Numbered from the stretch's first letter, positions 1-8,878 are shown. The stretch is DNA of 15,970 bases from a bacterium (GCA_022844575.1 JALHLL010000054.1:1-15970), one strand, 5' to 3'. Numbers and translations are program-made. The notes: generated from the letters alone by a model not told the origin.

Positions 1-3000
1 ACCTGGGCTTGGGGTACTCCGGCTTACAGTTCACTTACTACAGCAGGCGAAGGAACGCGATGTTGGAAAACCAATTTAACGGGGCCTTATCTTAATAGTG
101 ATGCTTCATTCCTGACATCGCCTGCTTATGATTTTACCTGTTTTGCAACTGACCCCACCATTTCTTTTCTGAAATGGCAGCAAATCGAGTCGGGTTATGA
201 TTACCTTGATTTGCAACTTTCCACCGATGGCGGTTCAACATGGACAACATTGGGTACAACTGCTTCGGGCGGAACAAATTGGTACACGCACTCGTCAAAT
301 CGTTGGAACGGTGCGCAGACGGCTTGGACTACATGTTCTCATATAATGACTGGTATGGCAGGAAAGTCGAATGTTCGTTTACGATTCAGATTTACATCAG
401 ATGTTTCCGTAGCACAAATAGGCATTGGACTGGATGCAATTCGTATTGAGGTGCCTGGCGGGCCAACAACCGCGGCACCACCGGCATTACTCAGTCCTAC
501 GGATGGCGCGATCAATGTTCCGCTTTCCACAACACTTTCATGGAGTACTTCAATCTGCGCGCAATCCTATGAGATGCAAGTTTCTACATCCCCGGTATTC
601 GCAAGTATCTTTGCTTCACAAAGCGGTATCGTAGGCGGCTCTGCCAATCTTGTAGGTCTTGCTTATGAAACTCTTTATTACTGGCGTGTACGTTCGATTC
701 TGAACGGAGTGGCAGGAGTTTGGTCATCAGCGAGAAGCTTTTCTACTTTGCCACCTCCTCCGAATGCTCCTATTCTTACCTCACCGGATAATAATCTGAC
801 GAATTTAGATCCGACAAATGTGTTCTTAATATGGACTCCCGATCCGCGAGCTGCGAGTTATCGGGTGCAAATGGCAAGTGATGCAGGATTTACTCAAATT
901 TTACTTGATAGAACCACAACATCGGCATCGGAGGATGTACGATCATTAATGTCCTTCGGATCGCGTTATTACTGGCGCGTAAATGCTTCTAATGGAACAG
1001 GTACGAGCCCATGGTCAGTTGTATGGAATTTTGCAACTGCATTGCCGACTCCTACTTTGGTATTTCCTCCCGAAGCGGAAAAAGAGCTTTCTGTTCCGGT
1101 ACGATTCGAATGGACAGGTTTGACAGGTGTAACAGTTTATACCCTGCAAATAGCTTCCGATATGGCATTTACGAGTATGGTCTATAATTCCGATGTAACG
1201 GGCTTGCAAGCAAATGTGAACACGCTCGAAATGAATACTCGATATTTCTGGCGTATTCGTGCTGTCGGTTCGGGCGGTATTACAAGCAACTTTACGGCAC
1301 CACGTTCATTTAGTACACTTGTTTCCACACCGGTACTTTCGGCTCCGAATGACGGTGCGCTTGACGTAGCTGTAAATAGGATATCATTCTCTTGGATGCC
1401 TAATCCTAAGCCGGCTTCTTACCGTGTACAGATTAGTAAAACCTCCACCTTTATAAACAGCAGTGATATTATTTATGATAAGGTTGTAATCGGCTTAACG
1501 ACTATGGTTGATAACCTACCTGCAAACAGTACTTTATACTGGCGTATTCGCGCCGAAGACGGTATTCTGGGAGCAAGTTACTGGTCGCAACCTTATACAT
1601 TCTCAACAACAATGTTACCGGTTATAAATACGACTCCTGCCGATAATAGTCGCGCACTTGATATTCCGATAAGAATGGAATGGACTTCCGCAGGTAGCGG
1701 AGCATCGTATGATATTCAGATTGCTACCGATAAAGGATTCTCTACAATCGTTATTTCGCGTATGGTACAGGGTATTAATGCCGATGATATTGGTACGCTT
1801 GACGGATTGAAAAACTTTACGCAATACTGGTGGAGAGTAAGACCTCGTTCTGCTTCGGGAATTGATATTGCTTGGTCGCAGTCGAATACGTTTACTACAA
1901 AAATCGGGGGTGCTGTTGTACAAATGCCTTTGAATAATGCCACGGATATAAGCACAAATACACGTTTTGAATGGAAACCTGTTGACGGTGCCGAAACATA
2001 CTCTATCATTATATCAAAAAATGCCGATCTTTCCGATCCGATTGCTTCGGCATCCGCTATGGTAAAAAATACATTCTCTTTGCCGGCATCGGAACTTGAA
2101 TTGAATACCGTGTATTATTGGCAAGTAACGGCTGCAAGTACCAATGACGGTACGACAACATCAACTACATGGACATTTACGACGGCTGCCGCTAAAATTG
2201 CTGCGATACCCGGCTTATTATTGCCGGAAAATGCGGCTATCTTGCCAACAGGTACGGTGGAGCTGAAATGGGAAGTTGTTTCGGGCGCGGTTAGTTATGA
2301 TGTTCAAGTTTCGCCTGACCAAAACTTTGCAACCTTGCTTTATGACGGTAAGGGGCAAACCGCTTCATCGTGGACTATTGATGCGAATACACCGGAACAA
2401 ACATTGTACTGGCGTGTACGTTCGGTGAATGGTGCGGGTTTAAGTGCATGGTCGTCAGCAAGAAGATTCTCATTGGCTGCTGAAGCATTAGCGGCTCCGG
2501 GACTTGTTTCGCCGCCGAGCAATGCGATTAAGGTAGAGCCGAGCGTAATTTTTTCATGGGCATCTGTTTCAAAAGCGATTTCGTATCATGTGCAAGTTTC
2601 TACCGATGAAAACTTTACGACACTTATTTATAATAAAAATAAAATCATCGGTCAGTCAACAACACCTTTGCAATTGGCTAACTCTACCAAATACTTCTGG
2701 AGAGTTTCATCGGAAAACGATATGGGCGTAAGTGCGTGGTCAGCCACATGGAACTTTACAACTTCAACAGCGATTGCATCATCCGTTACGGATGAAAACA
2801 ATTACGGTACGGTTGTATCGCCGCAACCGGCAAACGATATGATTACCCTTACATTCAATTCCGAGTGGAATGATGTTTCGGCAATCAAACTGGTTAACAT
2901 GAGCGGGCAGAATGTGTTAACCATAAACAATGTAACATCTTCAGTACTAATGATACCGACGGAAAATATAGCAGCAGGCATGTACATGCTTGAAATAAGC

Positions 3001-3045
3001 AGAAACAAAGGCGTATCAACTATGCCGGTTATCATTAACCGATAA
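1..3045 (+). CDS. Secreted Fn3-repeat protein with T9SS C-terminal sorting domain (5' partial)
   Basis: The frame is open from base 1, so the gene starts upstream of the window; the TTG at 211 is not the real start. Roughly codons 1-155 form a beta-rich module that opens with WAWGTP and contains LQLSTDGGSTW and GIGLDAIRIEV, as in MAM/jelly-roll or cleaved-adhesin-like modules of Bacteroidota surface proteins. Eight Fn3-like repeats follow, starting near bases 484, 772, 1054, 1333, 1621, 1915, 2212 and 2500. Each has a SPxDGA-like opening, a Y(x)VQ(V/I)S strand, a YYWRVR strand and an FxT end. From about base 2803 comes a typical T9SS type A sorting domain (SPQPANDMITL, then AAGMYMLEI, ending VIINR). 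Inferred to be exported by the type IX system and anchored or released at the cell surface, probably as an adhesin or as the binding part of an enzyme lying upstream. A terminator follows directly. Confidence 0.9.
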   Translation, partial: TWAWGTPAYSSLTTAGEGTRCWKTNLTGPYLNSDASFLTSPAYDFTCFATDPTISFLKWQQIESGYDYLDLQLSTDGGSTWTTLGTTASGGTNWYTHSSNRWNGAQTAWTTCSHIMTGMAGKSNVRLRFRFTSDVSVAQIGIGLDAIRIEVPGGPTTAAPPALLSPTDGAINVPLSTTLSWSTSICAQSYEMQVSTSPVFASIFASQSGIVGGSANLVGLAYETLYYWRVRSILNGVAGVWSSARSFSTLPPPPNAPILTSPDNNLTNLDPTNVFLIWTPDPRAASYRVQMASDAGFTQILLDRTTTSASEDVRSLMSFGSRYYWRVNASNGTGTSPWSVVWNFATALPTPTLVFPPEAEKELSVPVRFEWTGLTGVTVYTLQIASDMAFTSMVYNSDVTGLQANVNTLEMNTRYFWRIRAVGSGGITSNFTAPRSFSTLVSTPVLSAPNDGALDVAVNRISFSWMPNPKPASYRVQISKTSTFINSSDIIYDKVVIGLTTMVDNLPANSTLYWRIRAEDGILGASYWSQPYTFSTTMLPVINTTPADNSRALDIPIRMEWTSAGSGASYDIQIATDKGFSTIVISRMVQGINADDIGTLDGLKNFTQYWWRVRPRSASGIDIAWSQSNTFTTKIGGAVVQMPLNNATDISTNTRFEWKPVDGAETYSIIISKNADLSDPIASASAMVKNTFSLPASELELNTVYYWQVTAASTNDGTTTSTTWTFTTAAAKIAAIPGLLLPENAAILPTGTVELKWEVVSGAVSYDVQVSPDQNFATLLYDGKGQTASSWTIDANTPEQTLYWRVRSVNGAGLSAWSSARRFSLAAEALAAPGLVSPPSNAIKVEPSVIFSWASVSKAISYHVQVSTDENFTTLIYNKNKIIGQSTTPLQLANSTKYFWRVSSENDMGVSAWSATWNFTTSTAIASSVTDENNYGTVVSPQPANDMITLTFNSEWNDVSAIKLVNMSGQNVLTINNVTSSVLMIPTENIAAGMYMLEISRNKGVSTMPVIINR

Positions 3046-3065
3046 ACTTTGTTTCTTGTAAACGA

Positions 3066-3105
3066 AATCCCCGTTCGGCTTAATGCCGGCGGGGATTGTT
3101 TTTTT
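3066..3105 (+). terminator. Intrinsic terminator of the T9SS protein gene
   Basis: AATCCCCG (3066-3073) pairs with CGGGGATT (3090-3097). An inner CGGC/GCCG pair lies in the loop and a T-run follows (3099-3105). It begins about 20 bases after the stop codon. Confidence 0.85.
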
Positions 3106-3117
3106 ATATCGCGGGTG

Positions 3118-3138
3118 AAAAGACTGAAATAGTCTTTT
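3118..3138 (+). other. AAAAGACT/AGTCTTTT hairpin
   Basis: A perfect 8-bp stem (3118-3125 with 3131-3138) with a GAAAT loop, followed by ATTTACG. It could be a second weak terminator or the first element of the leader of the acetyltransferase gene. A smaller TTACG/CGTAA hairpin follows at 3141-3155. Confidence 0.45.
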
Positions 3139-3181
3139 ATTTACGATTTTCGTAACTTTCCAAGAGTAACAGTATAACAAG

Positions 3182-3222
3182 GGTCTCTTTATAAGTAAAG
3201 GAAAACTACCTTTACGGAGACC
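3182..3222 (+). promoter_or_regulatory. Leader hairpin just upstream of the acetyltransferase RBS
   Basis: GTAAAGG (3195-3201) pairs perfectly with CCTTTAC (3209-3215) across a 7-base loop. An outer stem of GGTCTC (3182-3187) with GAGACC (3217-3222) closes it, leaving a 7-base bulge on the 5' side. The structure ends about 9 bases before the AGGGAG ribosome-binding site (3231-3236). It could be a cis-acting RNA structure affecting translation, or a protein-binding dyad; no known riboswitch class is recognised. Confidence 0.45.
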
Positions 3223-3244
3223 ATTATAAAAGGGAGCAAAATAT

Positions 3245-4372
3245 ATGTCTGTTCAGATTCGTACGGTAACTTCTCAATCGGATACAAATGACTTCATTGA
3301 CGCGCAATGGCTTTTTTATAAAAATGATCCGAATTTTGTTCCGCCGCTTAAAATGGACAGGAGAAAACTATTGAATAAAAAGGTGAATCCTTTTTATAAA
3401 CATGCCGAAATGGAATTATTCCTTGCAGAGCGCAATGGTGCAGTCGTAGGCAGAATAGGTGCAATCGTTAATTGGAATCATAATAAAACACATAACGATT
3501 CTGTAGGTTTTTTCGGTTTTTTTGAATGTGAGGATAATCAGGAAACGGCAAATGCTTTATTTGAATCTGCAGCCCAATTCTTAAGAAGGTATGATATGAC
3601 GGCAATGCGCGGACCGTTAAATCCATCCATGAATGATGAATCGGGTTTGCTTGTAGAGGGTTTCGATAGCCCGCCCGTTGTACTCATGACTTATAATCCC
3701 CCATATTATGCCGACTTGATTGAAAAAGCGGGTTTGGCAAAGGTAAAAGATTTATTAGCATATCATTTGCATAATGAACATTATTTGAGCGATAAATTAC
3801 AACGATTAACAAATATTGTTCGTGAAAGAAATCATGTAACGGTGCGCTCCGTTAATTTTAAGAATAAACAGCAATTTTTTAACGATGTAAACACATTAAA
3901 AACCATATACAATGCGGCATGGGAACCGAATTGGGGTTTTGTAAAAATGACCGATGAGGAATTTGATTTCCTTGCCAATGATTTAAAACAAATTGCCGAC
4001 CCCGATTTTACTTTAATATTGGAAATAAAAGGTAAACCCGTTGGTTTTGCACTTGGTTTGCCCGATATTAATCAATGCCTTATACATAATAAAAAAGGCG
4101 GAATTCTGGGTGGAATATGGCATTTATTAACGAAGAAAAAACAAATCACTTATACACGAATTATTGTATTGGGTGTATTACCCGAATATCAGAAAACGGG
4201 TGTTGATGCCGTACTCTATTGGGACTTAGGCGATAAAGCGAGAAAAAAAGGAAGACCCTATGGCGAGGCATCGTGGATATTGGAGGATAATGTTATGATG
4301 AACCGCGCACTTACCACCACAATGCTTGGTAAGGTGTATAAAAAATACCGATTGTATGAAAAAGGGATATGA
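3245..4372 (+). CDS. GNAT-like N-acetyltransferase family protein
   Basis: A 375-residue protein with no signal peptide, probably cytoplasmic. The C-terminal half has GNAT-like features: a strand TYTRIIVLGVLPEYQKTGVD (about 303-321) that resembles the acetyl-CoA binding loop (V-x-P-x-Y-Q/R-x-x-G), then a C-terminal SWILEDNVMMNRAL...YKKYRLYEK segment (about 343-373) typical of a conserved bacterial family usually annotated as GNAT acetyltransferase or YghO-like protein. The N-terminal half (FxxxDPNFVPPL near 24-35, RGPLNPSMNDESGLL at 122-136) is also characteristic of that family. The substrate is unknown. ATG at 3245 is supported by AGGGAG eight bases upstream. The gene stands alone, between the hairpin-rich leader and a strong terminator. 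Confidence 0.8.
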   Translation: MSVQIRTVTSQSDTNDFIDAQWLFYKNDPNFVPPLKMDRRKLLNKKVNPFYKHAEMELFLAERNGAVVGRIGAIVNWNHNKTHNDSVGFFGFFECEDNQETANALFESAAQFLRRYDMTAMRGPLNPSMNDESGLLVEGFDSPPVVLMTYNPPYYADLIEKAGLAKVKDLLAYHLHNEHYLSDKLQRLTNIVRERNHVTVRSVNFKNKQQFFNDVNTLKTIYNAAWEPNWGFVKMTDEEFDFLANDLKQIADPDFTLILEIKGKPVGFALGLPDINQCLIHNKKGGILGGIWHLLTKKKQITYTRIIVLGVLPEYQKTGVDAVLYWDLGDKARKKGRPYGEASWILEDNVMMNRALTTTMLGKVYKKYRLYEKGI

Positions 4373-4374
4373 TG

Positions 4375-4414
4375 ATAAGAAGAAAGCCGAACAAACGTTC
4401 GGCTTTCTTCTTAT
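4375..4414. terminator. Bidirectional terminator between convergent genes
   Basis: A perfect 18-bp stem, ATAAGAAGAAAGCCGAAC (4375-4392) with its exact complement at 4397-4414, and a 4-base AAAC loop. The arms are A-rich on one side and T-rich on the other, so it can serve both the acetyltransferase gene (stop at 4372) and the peroxidase gene reading towards it (stop at 4458). Confidence 0.88.
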
Positions 4415-4457
4415 AGGGAGAAAAAGACTCTGTTTATTAACAAAACAAGATTGAAAA

Positions 4458-6074
4458 CTATGTCGGATCAACCATACCGTCGGCAATCATTCTTAAAGCC
4501 GTTACACTTGGAATAAAGAAATATTCACTTCCTCTGGTAACGATAAACCTTGGCAAATCCTGAAGGAAACATGGAGGCGTACCTTCCTTACCATTCGATT
4601 CCAGTACCATACGTCCATCTCCTTTTCCTTCAATTTCCGAATGATTTCCTAAAAGAGGGTCTTTATCATTGCCGAGTTTGAAGTCATTGCCGTAGTTGAT
4701 CCATTGCTGCTGAACAAACTCGAACTGGCGTTTTATGCTTGCTTGTATAGTCATAACGACAGTACCATGATTACCATCGTTACTATCTGAAGTTTGTGCC
4801 TTTCCATACGGCAATCCCCTTCTTATCAGCCTTCGTCTGTTATCGAGAGCACTGGGGGTATCAAAGACTTTGTTGTTACCGAATTCCAATGATCCGCGAG
4901 GGTTTGCTCTGCGTGTATGGGCTCCGACCGGGCAACGACCGCCTTGTATATCTTTATTGTAATCGAAGGCGATAAATTCTTTAGTGATTTCTTTTAGAGC
5001 CTTTCTTGCCTTCTGGTTTTCCGAAAGTGTTGTAGCTGTATTCATATTTACTAAAGCTTGCTGCCTCAAATCCGCAATTCTATCAGCATCCTCTTTATTG
5101 GGGTAACTTGTAATAGGTACGCCGTTTCTCCATCTGCCCACCAATTTTGCAGCTAATAATTCTTTATCGATACCCACTTTTTTTGAAGTCTTATTTAAAA
5201 AGTCATTGAATTTTCCGACATTTTCATGAAGTTTCCTATAGACTAAAAAAGACCCGTTTCTTCCTATAAGCGGCGGTATTGGAGCCACCGGATATTCTTG
5301 AGCTTCGTCTTTATGACCTAAAATGAATTCGCCTGTTTCTAATGGCTCCCACGTAGATGCTAATTTAGGGTCACCGTATCCGTTATCGCCTACATTGCTT
5401 TTTTTACCGCCTCCTAAAAGTTCACCCATTTCATCAGTCATACCTTTAAAAAAGGGATTACTAATACCATCGGAATAGCCGAAATGTTCCTTCGATGTGG
5501 GTCTGCCGTTTTCGTCATATAAAACTGAAACGTCCTGATATGAAGTAAAAGTGCCATTATCTCCTCGATGTCCGTCAAGTAATTCTACCCCATCCTTTAT
5601 TTCATGATTTTGAAGAAAGCCGATAATTTCATTATATCTGTTTTCAAGTGATTCAGTTTCTTTTGCGTCAATTGATACGAAAATATGAATCTCCTTATGC
5701 CATACGGGATCCCAATGCATTGGGTCACTAGCCTCATTGTCGCCTAATATGGACCTGCGGCCTTTCACTCCCATTATAAACTCTTCGGGAAATCCCTGCA
5801 GCGTTTGTACAGGAACGCCCAATCTTTTAAGACCATTATAGGTAAATGATACATTGGTAGTAGCTTTAGGGGGCAATCCGTTTGCAGGGTTGCCGGCTCC
5901 GTCAGTCCATGGAGCGGCATCTGTAATATAGGGTAATAATTTTCGTACAAAAGTTCTGCCTGAACTTATTTTTTTTATCGTAAAAAACAAATATCTGGCC
6001 TTAAAGAAGCCGAAATCGGCATAATTTTTCATTATGTTGCCTTGAATATCAAAAAGGTCAAGGATTGTATTCAT
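4458..6074 (-). CDS. DyP-type heme peroxidase
   Basis: A 538-residue dye-decolourising-type peroxidase: a cytoplasmic, heme-dependent oxidation using H2O2. Visible marks are the N-terminal DIQGNIMKNYADFGFFKARY (9-28), the GxxDG motif as GYSDG (199-203, distal Asp202), CPVGAHTRRANPR (381-393, His386 as likely proximal heme ligand), RRGLPYG (418-424, likely distal Arg), FEFVQQQWIN (451-460) and the C-terminal RFIVTRGSEYFFIPSVTAL (509-527). It is long for the family; the extra length includes a Lys-rich stretch around 290-375 between the GxxDG motif and the heme His. There is no Tat or Sec signal, and no encapsulin gene or obvious encapsulin-loading tail. The ATG at 6074 has no clear Shine-Dalgarno. 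It is the last gene of the P450 block, 138 bases after the preceding gene. The fold is certain; the physiological substrate is not known. Confidence 0.95.
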   Translation of the reverse strand: MNTILDLFDIQGNIMKNYADFGFFKARYLFFTIKKISSGRTFVRKLLPYITDAAPWTDGAGNPANGLPPKATTNVSFTYNGLKRLGVPVQTLQGFPEEFIMGVKGRRSILGDNEASDPMHWDPVWHKEIHIFVSIDAKETESLENRYNEIIGFLQNHEIKDGVELLDGHRGDNGTFTSYQDVSVLYDENGRPTSKEHFGYSDGISNPFFKGMTDEMGELLGGGKKSNVGDNGYGDPKLASTWEPLETGEFILGHKDEAQEYPVAPIPPLIGRNGSFLVYRKLHENVGKFNDFLNKTSKKVGIDKELLAAKLVGRWRNGVPITSYPNKEDADRIADLRQQALVNMNTATTLSENQKARKALKEITKEFIAFDYNKDIQGGRCPVGAHTRRANPRGSLEFGNNKVFDTPSALDNRRRLIRRGLPYGKAQTSDSNDGNHGTVVMTIQASIKRQFEFVQQQWINYGNDFKLGNDKDPLLGNHSEIEGKGDGRMVLESNGKEGTPPCFLQDLPRFIVTRGSEYFFIPSVTALRMIADGMVDPT

Positions 6075-6212
6075 CGTTTATAATGGTATAATATTGACAC
6101 AAACACTATTCGTTATATTCGTAAAAATTCTTGAAAAATAAAAGATGAAATTTTGCACCATTAGAGTATGTTAAAAGGTACATACATCTCATCAGTTATA
6201 AATTTCCTATTA

Positions 6213-6854
6213 TTAAGCTCTGTTGTTTTTAGTAACAACAACATCCTTTAACGATCGTGCGCCTGCTTTCCACGTTGGGAATGCTAAATTTTTCGGTTCC
6301 GAAATTTTTACAAACTCCCTGAAATCATGAAGCAATTGTTTTGAAGAAACACCTTGATGTTCATAAACAAATTTTGAAAATTCTTGTTTTAAGTAAAGTG
6401 ATTTTAATTGTTCCTGCAGAGAATCATCGGTAGAACCATTAAAGAAAAATGTTGTTTTTACTTGGCATTTTTTTAAGTATTCTTTAAATGATGCTGCGGA
6501 ATTGACATTACCAAAACCAACAAAATATTTGCCTATTGCCTTTATTTCTTCTTGCATATTTGCCCACATACCATCAAGGTAAGTATCAAGGTCGCCGTGA
6601 ATATTGGCGGTAAATACTAAGTATTTGGACTGAAGCCTATCTAACGTATAGGGGTGCGATTCGAAAATGGTATCATCAAGAATAAATAATCGTGCAAGGT
6701 ATGTATTTGGTACTTTAGCAAAGGGACTATTGTTTTCATCCAATTCCTGAAGAACGCGCCGTAATAAGCAAGCATTCGATTCATCATTTGAATGTCCGCT
6801 CTTAATCGGGCATAATGTTGTGAGTGCGTAGGCATTTCCTGATATGTTCGGCAT
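6213..6854 (-). CDS. Small paralogous protein B of the P450/DyP cluster, function unknown
   Basis: I start this gene at the ATG at 6854 (213 residues), 28 bases after the stop of the upstream gene, rather than at in-frame TTG/ATG codons at 6935/6929 inside that gene. The reason is that its N-terminus, MPNISGNAYALTTLCPI, then aligns with MSNIAGKAYAMNLLTPI of the neighbour and the lengths match (213 and 218). Further shared blocks are YLARLFIL (52-59, against YARWVIL) and KYLVFTANIHGDLDTYLDG (77-95, against DYMFFFSNFNGSWTQYVDS). It is therefore a divergent tandem paralogue. It has no signal peptide, membrane helix or recognisable cofactor site. The xARxxIL / FxxNxxG-Y-D pattern suggests an alpha/beta ferredoxin-like fold; this is inference. 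No Shine-Dalgarno is seen. Confidence 0.75.
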   Translation of the reverse strand: MPNISGNAYALTTLCPIKSGHSNDESNACLLRRVLQELDENNSPFAKVPNTYLARLFILDDTIFESHPYTLDRLQSKYLVFTANIHGDLDTYLDGMWANMQEEIKAIGKYFVGFGNVNSAASFKEYLKKCQVKTTFFFNGSTDDSLQEQLKSLYLKQEFSKFVYEHQGVSSKQLLHDFREFVKISEPKNLAFPTWKAGARSLKDVVVTKNNRA

Positions 6855-6882
6855 AGCTGTAAAAATATAGTTTTTGTTTTCG

Positions 6883-7539
6883 TTAATGAACTTGAGTTTC
6901 AATACGATTTCTTTTTTCAAATGCCTCATTGGCAAGACTTACAACGGGGGTTGGAGCCATTTGGCTCAGATCCGACTGAAGTGTATAGAGAGCATCATTG
7001 TATTTTTTTATAAAAGCTTCTTCACTTATTGTTTCGAGATTATCGCACAACATTAATAATTGTTTTTTAACATTTTTAGCAGACTTAATATCGTTGGAAG
7101 AAGCCATCGGATACGCCGAATAATAATGTTCCGTCCATATTTGATTTTTTATGACATAATTATTAAAAGGTGTTTCCGGTACGGAATCAGGCCAGCCAAT
7201 ATTTTTAAACCAAAGCAAATCCAATCCACCGGGAATTGCCATAGAAAAAGAATCGACATATTGTGTCCAGCTACCATTAAAATTGCTAAAGAAAAACATG
7301 TAATCATAATTGAGATCTTCTTTAGGTTGTTCTTCGCCTAACCAAGGGAACTGATTTCTTCCGAGAATTACCCAGCGGGCATAATGAATAAGTGATAAAG
7401 TAATAAGTCCGCCAAAAGTCTTTTTTTGGAAGAATGGTATTCCGGCTAACCAAAAAATAAAACGATTTATCAAGACCCTGTATCTGCTGATAGGAGTCAA
7501 AAGATTCATCGCATACGCTTTTCCTGCAATGTTTGACAT
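6883..7539 (-). CDS. Small paralogous protein A of the P450/DyP cluster, function unknown
   Basis: A 218-residue protein lying between the P450 gene and its paralogue. It starts MSNIAGKAYAMNLLTPI, has a moderately hydrophobic stretch (about 26-51, FIFWLAGIPFF...GGLITLSLI), then the conserved block IHYARWVIL (51-59), YDYMFFFSNFNGSW (78-91), GGLDLLWFKNIGWPDS (104-119) and WTEHYYSAYP (135-144). From memory, proteins with this ARWVIL / FFxSNFxGSW / SAYP pattern are found as hypothetical proteins in other bacteria, sometimes near oxygenase or peroxidase genes; this needs a search. The hydrophobic stretch is too broken by polar residues to call a transmembrane helix. ATG at 7539 has AAAGGGA just upstream, at tight spacing. 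The function is not assigned. Confidence 0.78.
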   Translation of the reverse strand: MSNIAGKAYAMNLLTPISRYRVLINRFIFWLAGIPFFQKKTFGGLITLSLIHYARWVILGRNQFPWLGEEQPKEDLNYDYMFFFSNFNGSWTQYVDSFSMAIPGGLDLLWFKNIGWPDSVPETPFNNYVIKNQIWTEHYYSAYPMASSNDIKSAKNVKKQLLMLCDNLETISEEAFIKKYNDALYTLQSDLSQMAPTPVVSLANEAFEKRNRIETQVH

Positions 7540-7687
7540 ATATCCCTTTATTATTAGTTTGAAAACTAATTTATTTTAAGAATTAAAGTATCTGTTTAAG
7601 AATACTGAAATGTTTTTATTCGAAATATAAAATTTCGTACTATACAATTAATAGTAAGTAGAATTTTTCTTGAAAAGATACACCTAT

Positions 7688-8878
7688 TTAGTTGTCGAAT
7701 TCCAGAACATATCTATCGGGAAAAGTACCGGTAGTATCATATATTGTTTTTCCTTCGCTTCCTTTAACTCTTCTCAAATTGGGTAATTTGAGTAAAGCCA
7801 TACATATTTCCGGTAATTCGATTCTGTTGACATATTCACCAAAACAACGATGCATTCCCCAGCCGAAGAGAATATAAGTTTCATATACTCTATCTAAACG
7901 GAAAGTATTCGGATCCGGAAAAGCTTTAGAATCGAACATAGCCGACCATGCTACACTAAATATCTGATTTCCGCCTTTTAATGTACGTGTGCCGAGTGTT
8001 GTTTCTTTTTCGATATATCGTATAAGTATAGGGTTAAAGGGATTAAACCGCATTGCCTCAAAGGTATAACGAGAAACTAAGTCATAATCATTGTTTTGTG
8101 CAGCTTTTACCGCACCTTTCAGAATATCGGGGCGAGAGAGTAATTGCTCCATAATATGTACAGCTGACTTGGAGATGGTATCTACGGCTCCGAGTATTAC
8201 ACCGCTTATGTTCCGACGGATACCATCATTATCCAGATAAGTTTCAGGATTATCTTGCATCCGTATCAGGCGCGACAAAAAGTCGTCCTTTGTATATATT
8301 CCCTCTTTTATGGCTTTTTGTTTTTCCAGAATGAGGTTCTCTAAATATATTTTTAATTCAGCTGATGCCTGTTCAGCTTCTTTTACCTGCGTAGGTGTGT
8401 TTTTGAAATTTAAAAAAACATTATAGAAAATACTTCGCATCCACCGTTGCATTGTCTGCAAATCCGGGCCCGGAGTGCCGCAATATTTATCGAGAAAATG
8501 ACAAGGAACCACTAACGATAATTCGGAGACCATGTCTATTGTTCCTTTGGGGCGAGCTTTTTCTACCAATTCGCGTGAGACATCCCGTACAATTGATTGT
8601 ATTAGTTCTATATCGTCGCGCTTTACCGCTTTTTGCAGAATAGACGATTCACTTGCTTCCTGATCGCTTTTATCCATTCCGAGAATAAAGGGACCGGTAT
8701 ATTTATCAATTTTGGGCTGGTTTATTTCCTTAATAGTAAAGTCGGTATTACGTTGAAGTACTTCCGTTACATCATCATAACCAAACACAAAATATTTATT
8801 ACCGAATTTAATAATGGGAGCAATCGTCCGAAGGACCGCAAATACCAATAAAATAAGTTTTTGCTTCAGCATTAACAT
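7688..8878 (-). CDS. Cytochrome P450
   Basis: A 396-residue, soluble-type bacterial P450, a heme-thiolate monooxygenase or peroxygenase. Features in order: N-terminal FVFGYDDVTEVLQRNTDF (30-47), I-helix GAVDTISKS (230-238) with the acid-Thr pair Asp233-Thr234 used for O2 activation, K-helix ExxR as EAMR (274-277), FPDPNTFRLDR (320-330) and the heme loop FGWGMHRCFG (338-347) with Cys345 as heme ligand. The residues needed for catalysis are present. No ferredoxin or reductase is encoded in the window, so electrons come from elsewhere or peroxide is used. Two starts are possible: ATG at 8878 or ATG at 8872; GAGG upstream is 3 bases from the first and 9 from the second, so 8872 (394 residues) is quite likely. 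It is the first clear gene of the minus-strand block ending in the DyP gene. The substrate is unknown. Confidence 0.95.
   Translation of the reverse strand: MLMLKQKLILLVFAVLRTIAPIIKFGNKYFVFGYDDVTEVLQRNTDFTIKEINQPKIDKYTGPFILGMDKSDQEASESSILQKAVKRDDIELIQSIVRDVSRELVEKARPKGTIDMVSELSLVVPCHFLDKYCGTPGPDLQTMQRWMRSIFYNVFLNFKNTPTQVKEAEQASAELKIYLENLILEKQKAIKEGIYTKDDFLSRLIRMQDNPETYLDNDGIRRNISGVILGAVDTISKSAVHIMEQLLSRPDILKGAVKAAQNNDYDLVSRYTFEAMRFNPFNPILIRYIEKETTLGTRTLKGGNQIFSVAWSAMFDSKAFPDPNTFRLDRVYETYILFGWGMHRCFGEYVNRIELPEICMALLKLPNLRRVKGSEGKTIYDTTGTFPDRYVLEFDN

Noticed and set aside
339..3035. Short minus-strand and shifted ORFs inside the Fn3 gene
   Set aside because: They are shadows of the long coding frame, with low-complexity or basic compositions and no ribosome-binding sites.
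211..3045. Start of the Fn3 protein at base 211
   Set aside because: This is an internal TTG in a frame open to base 1, and the upstream codons continue the same beta-rich module.
4458..6074. DyP peroxidase as encapsulin cargo
   Set aside because: No encapsulin gene is adjacent and the C-terminal tail ends soon after the conserved core without a recognisable loading peptide.
6855..6935. Longer start for paralogue B (TTG at 6935 or ATG at 6929)
   Set aside because: It would overlap the end of gene A by about 50 bases and add residues with no counterpart in the paralogue; the ATG at 6854 aligns both N-termini and lengths.
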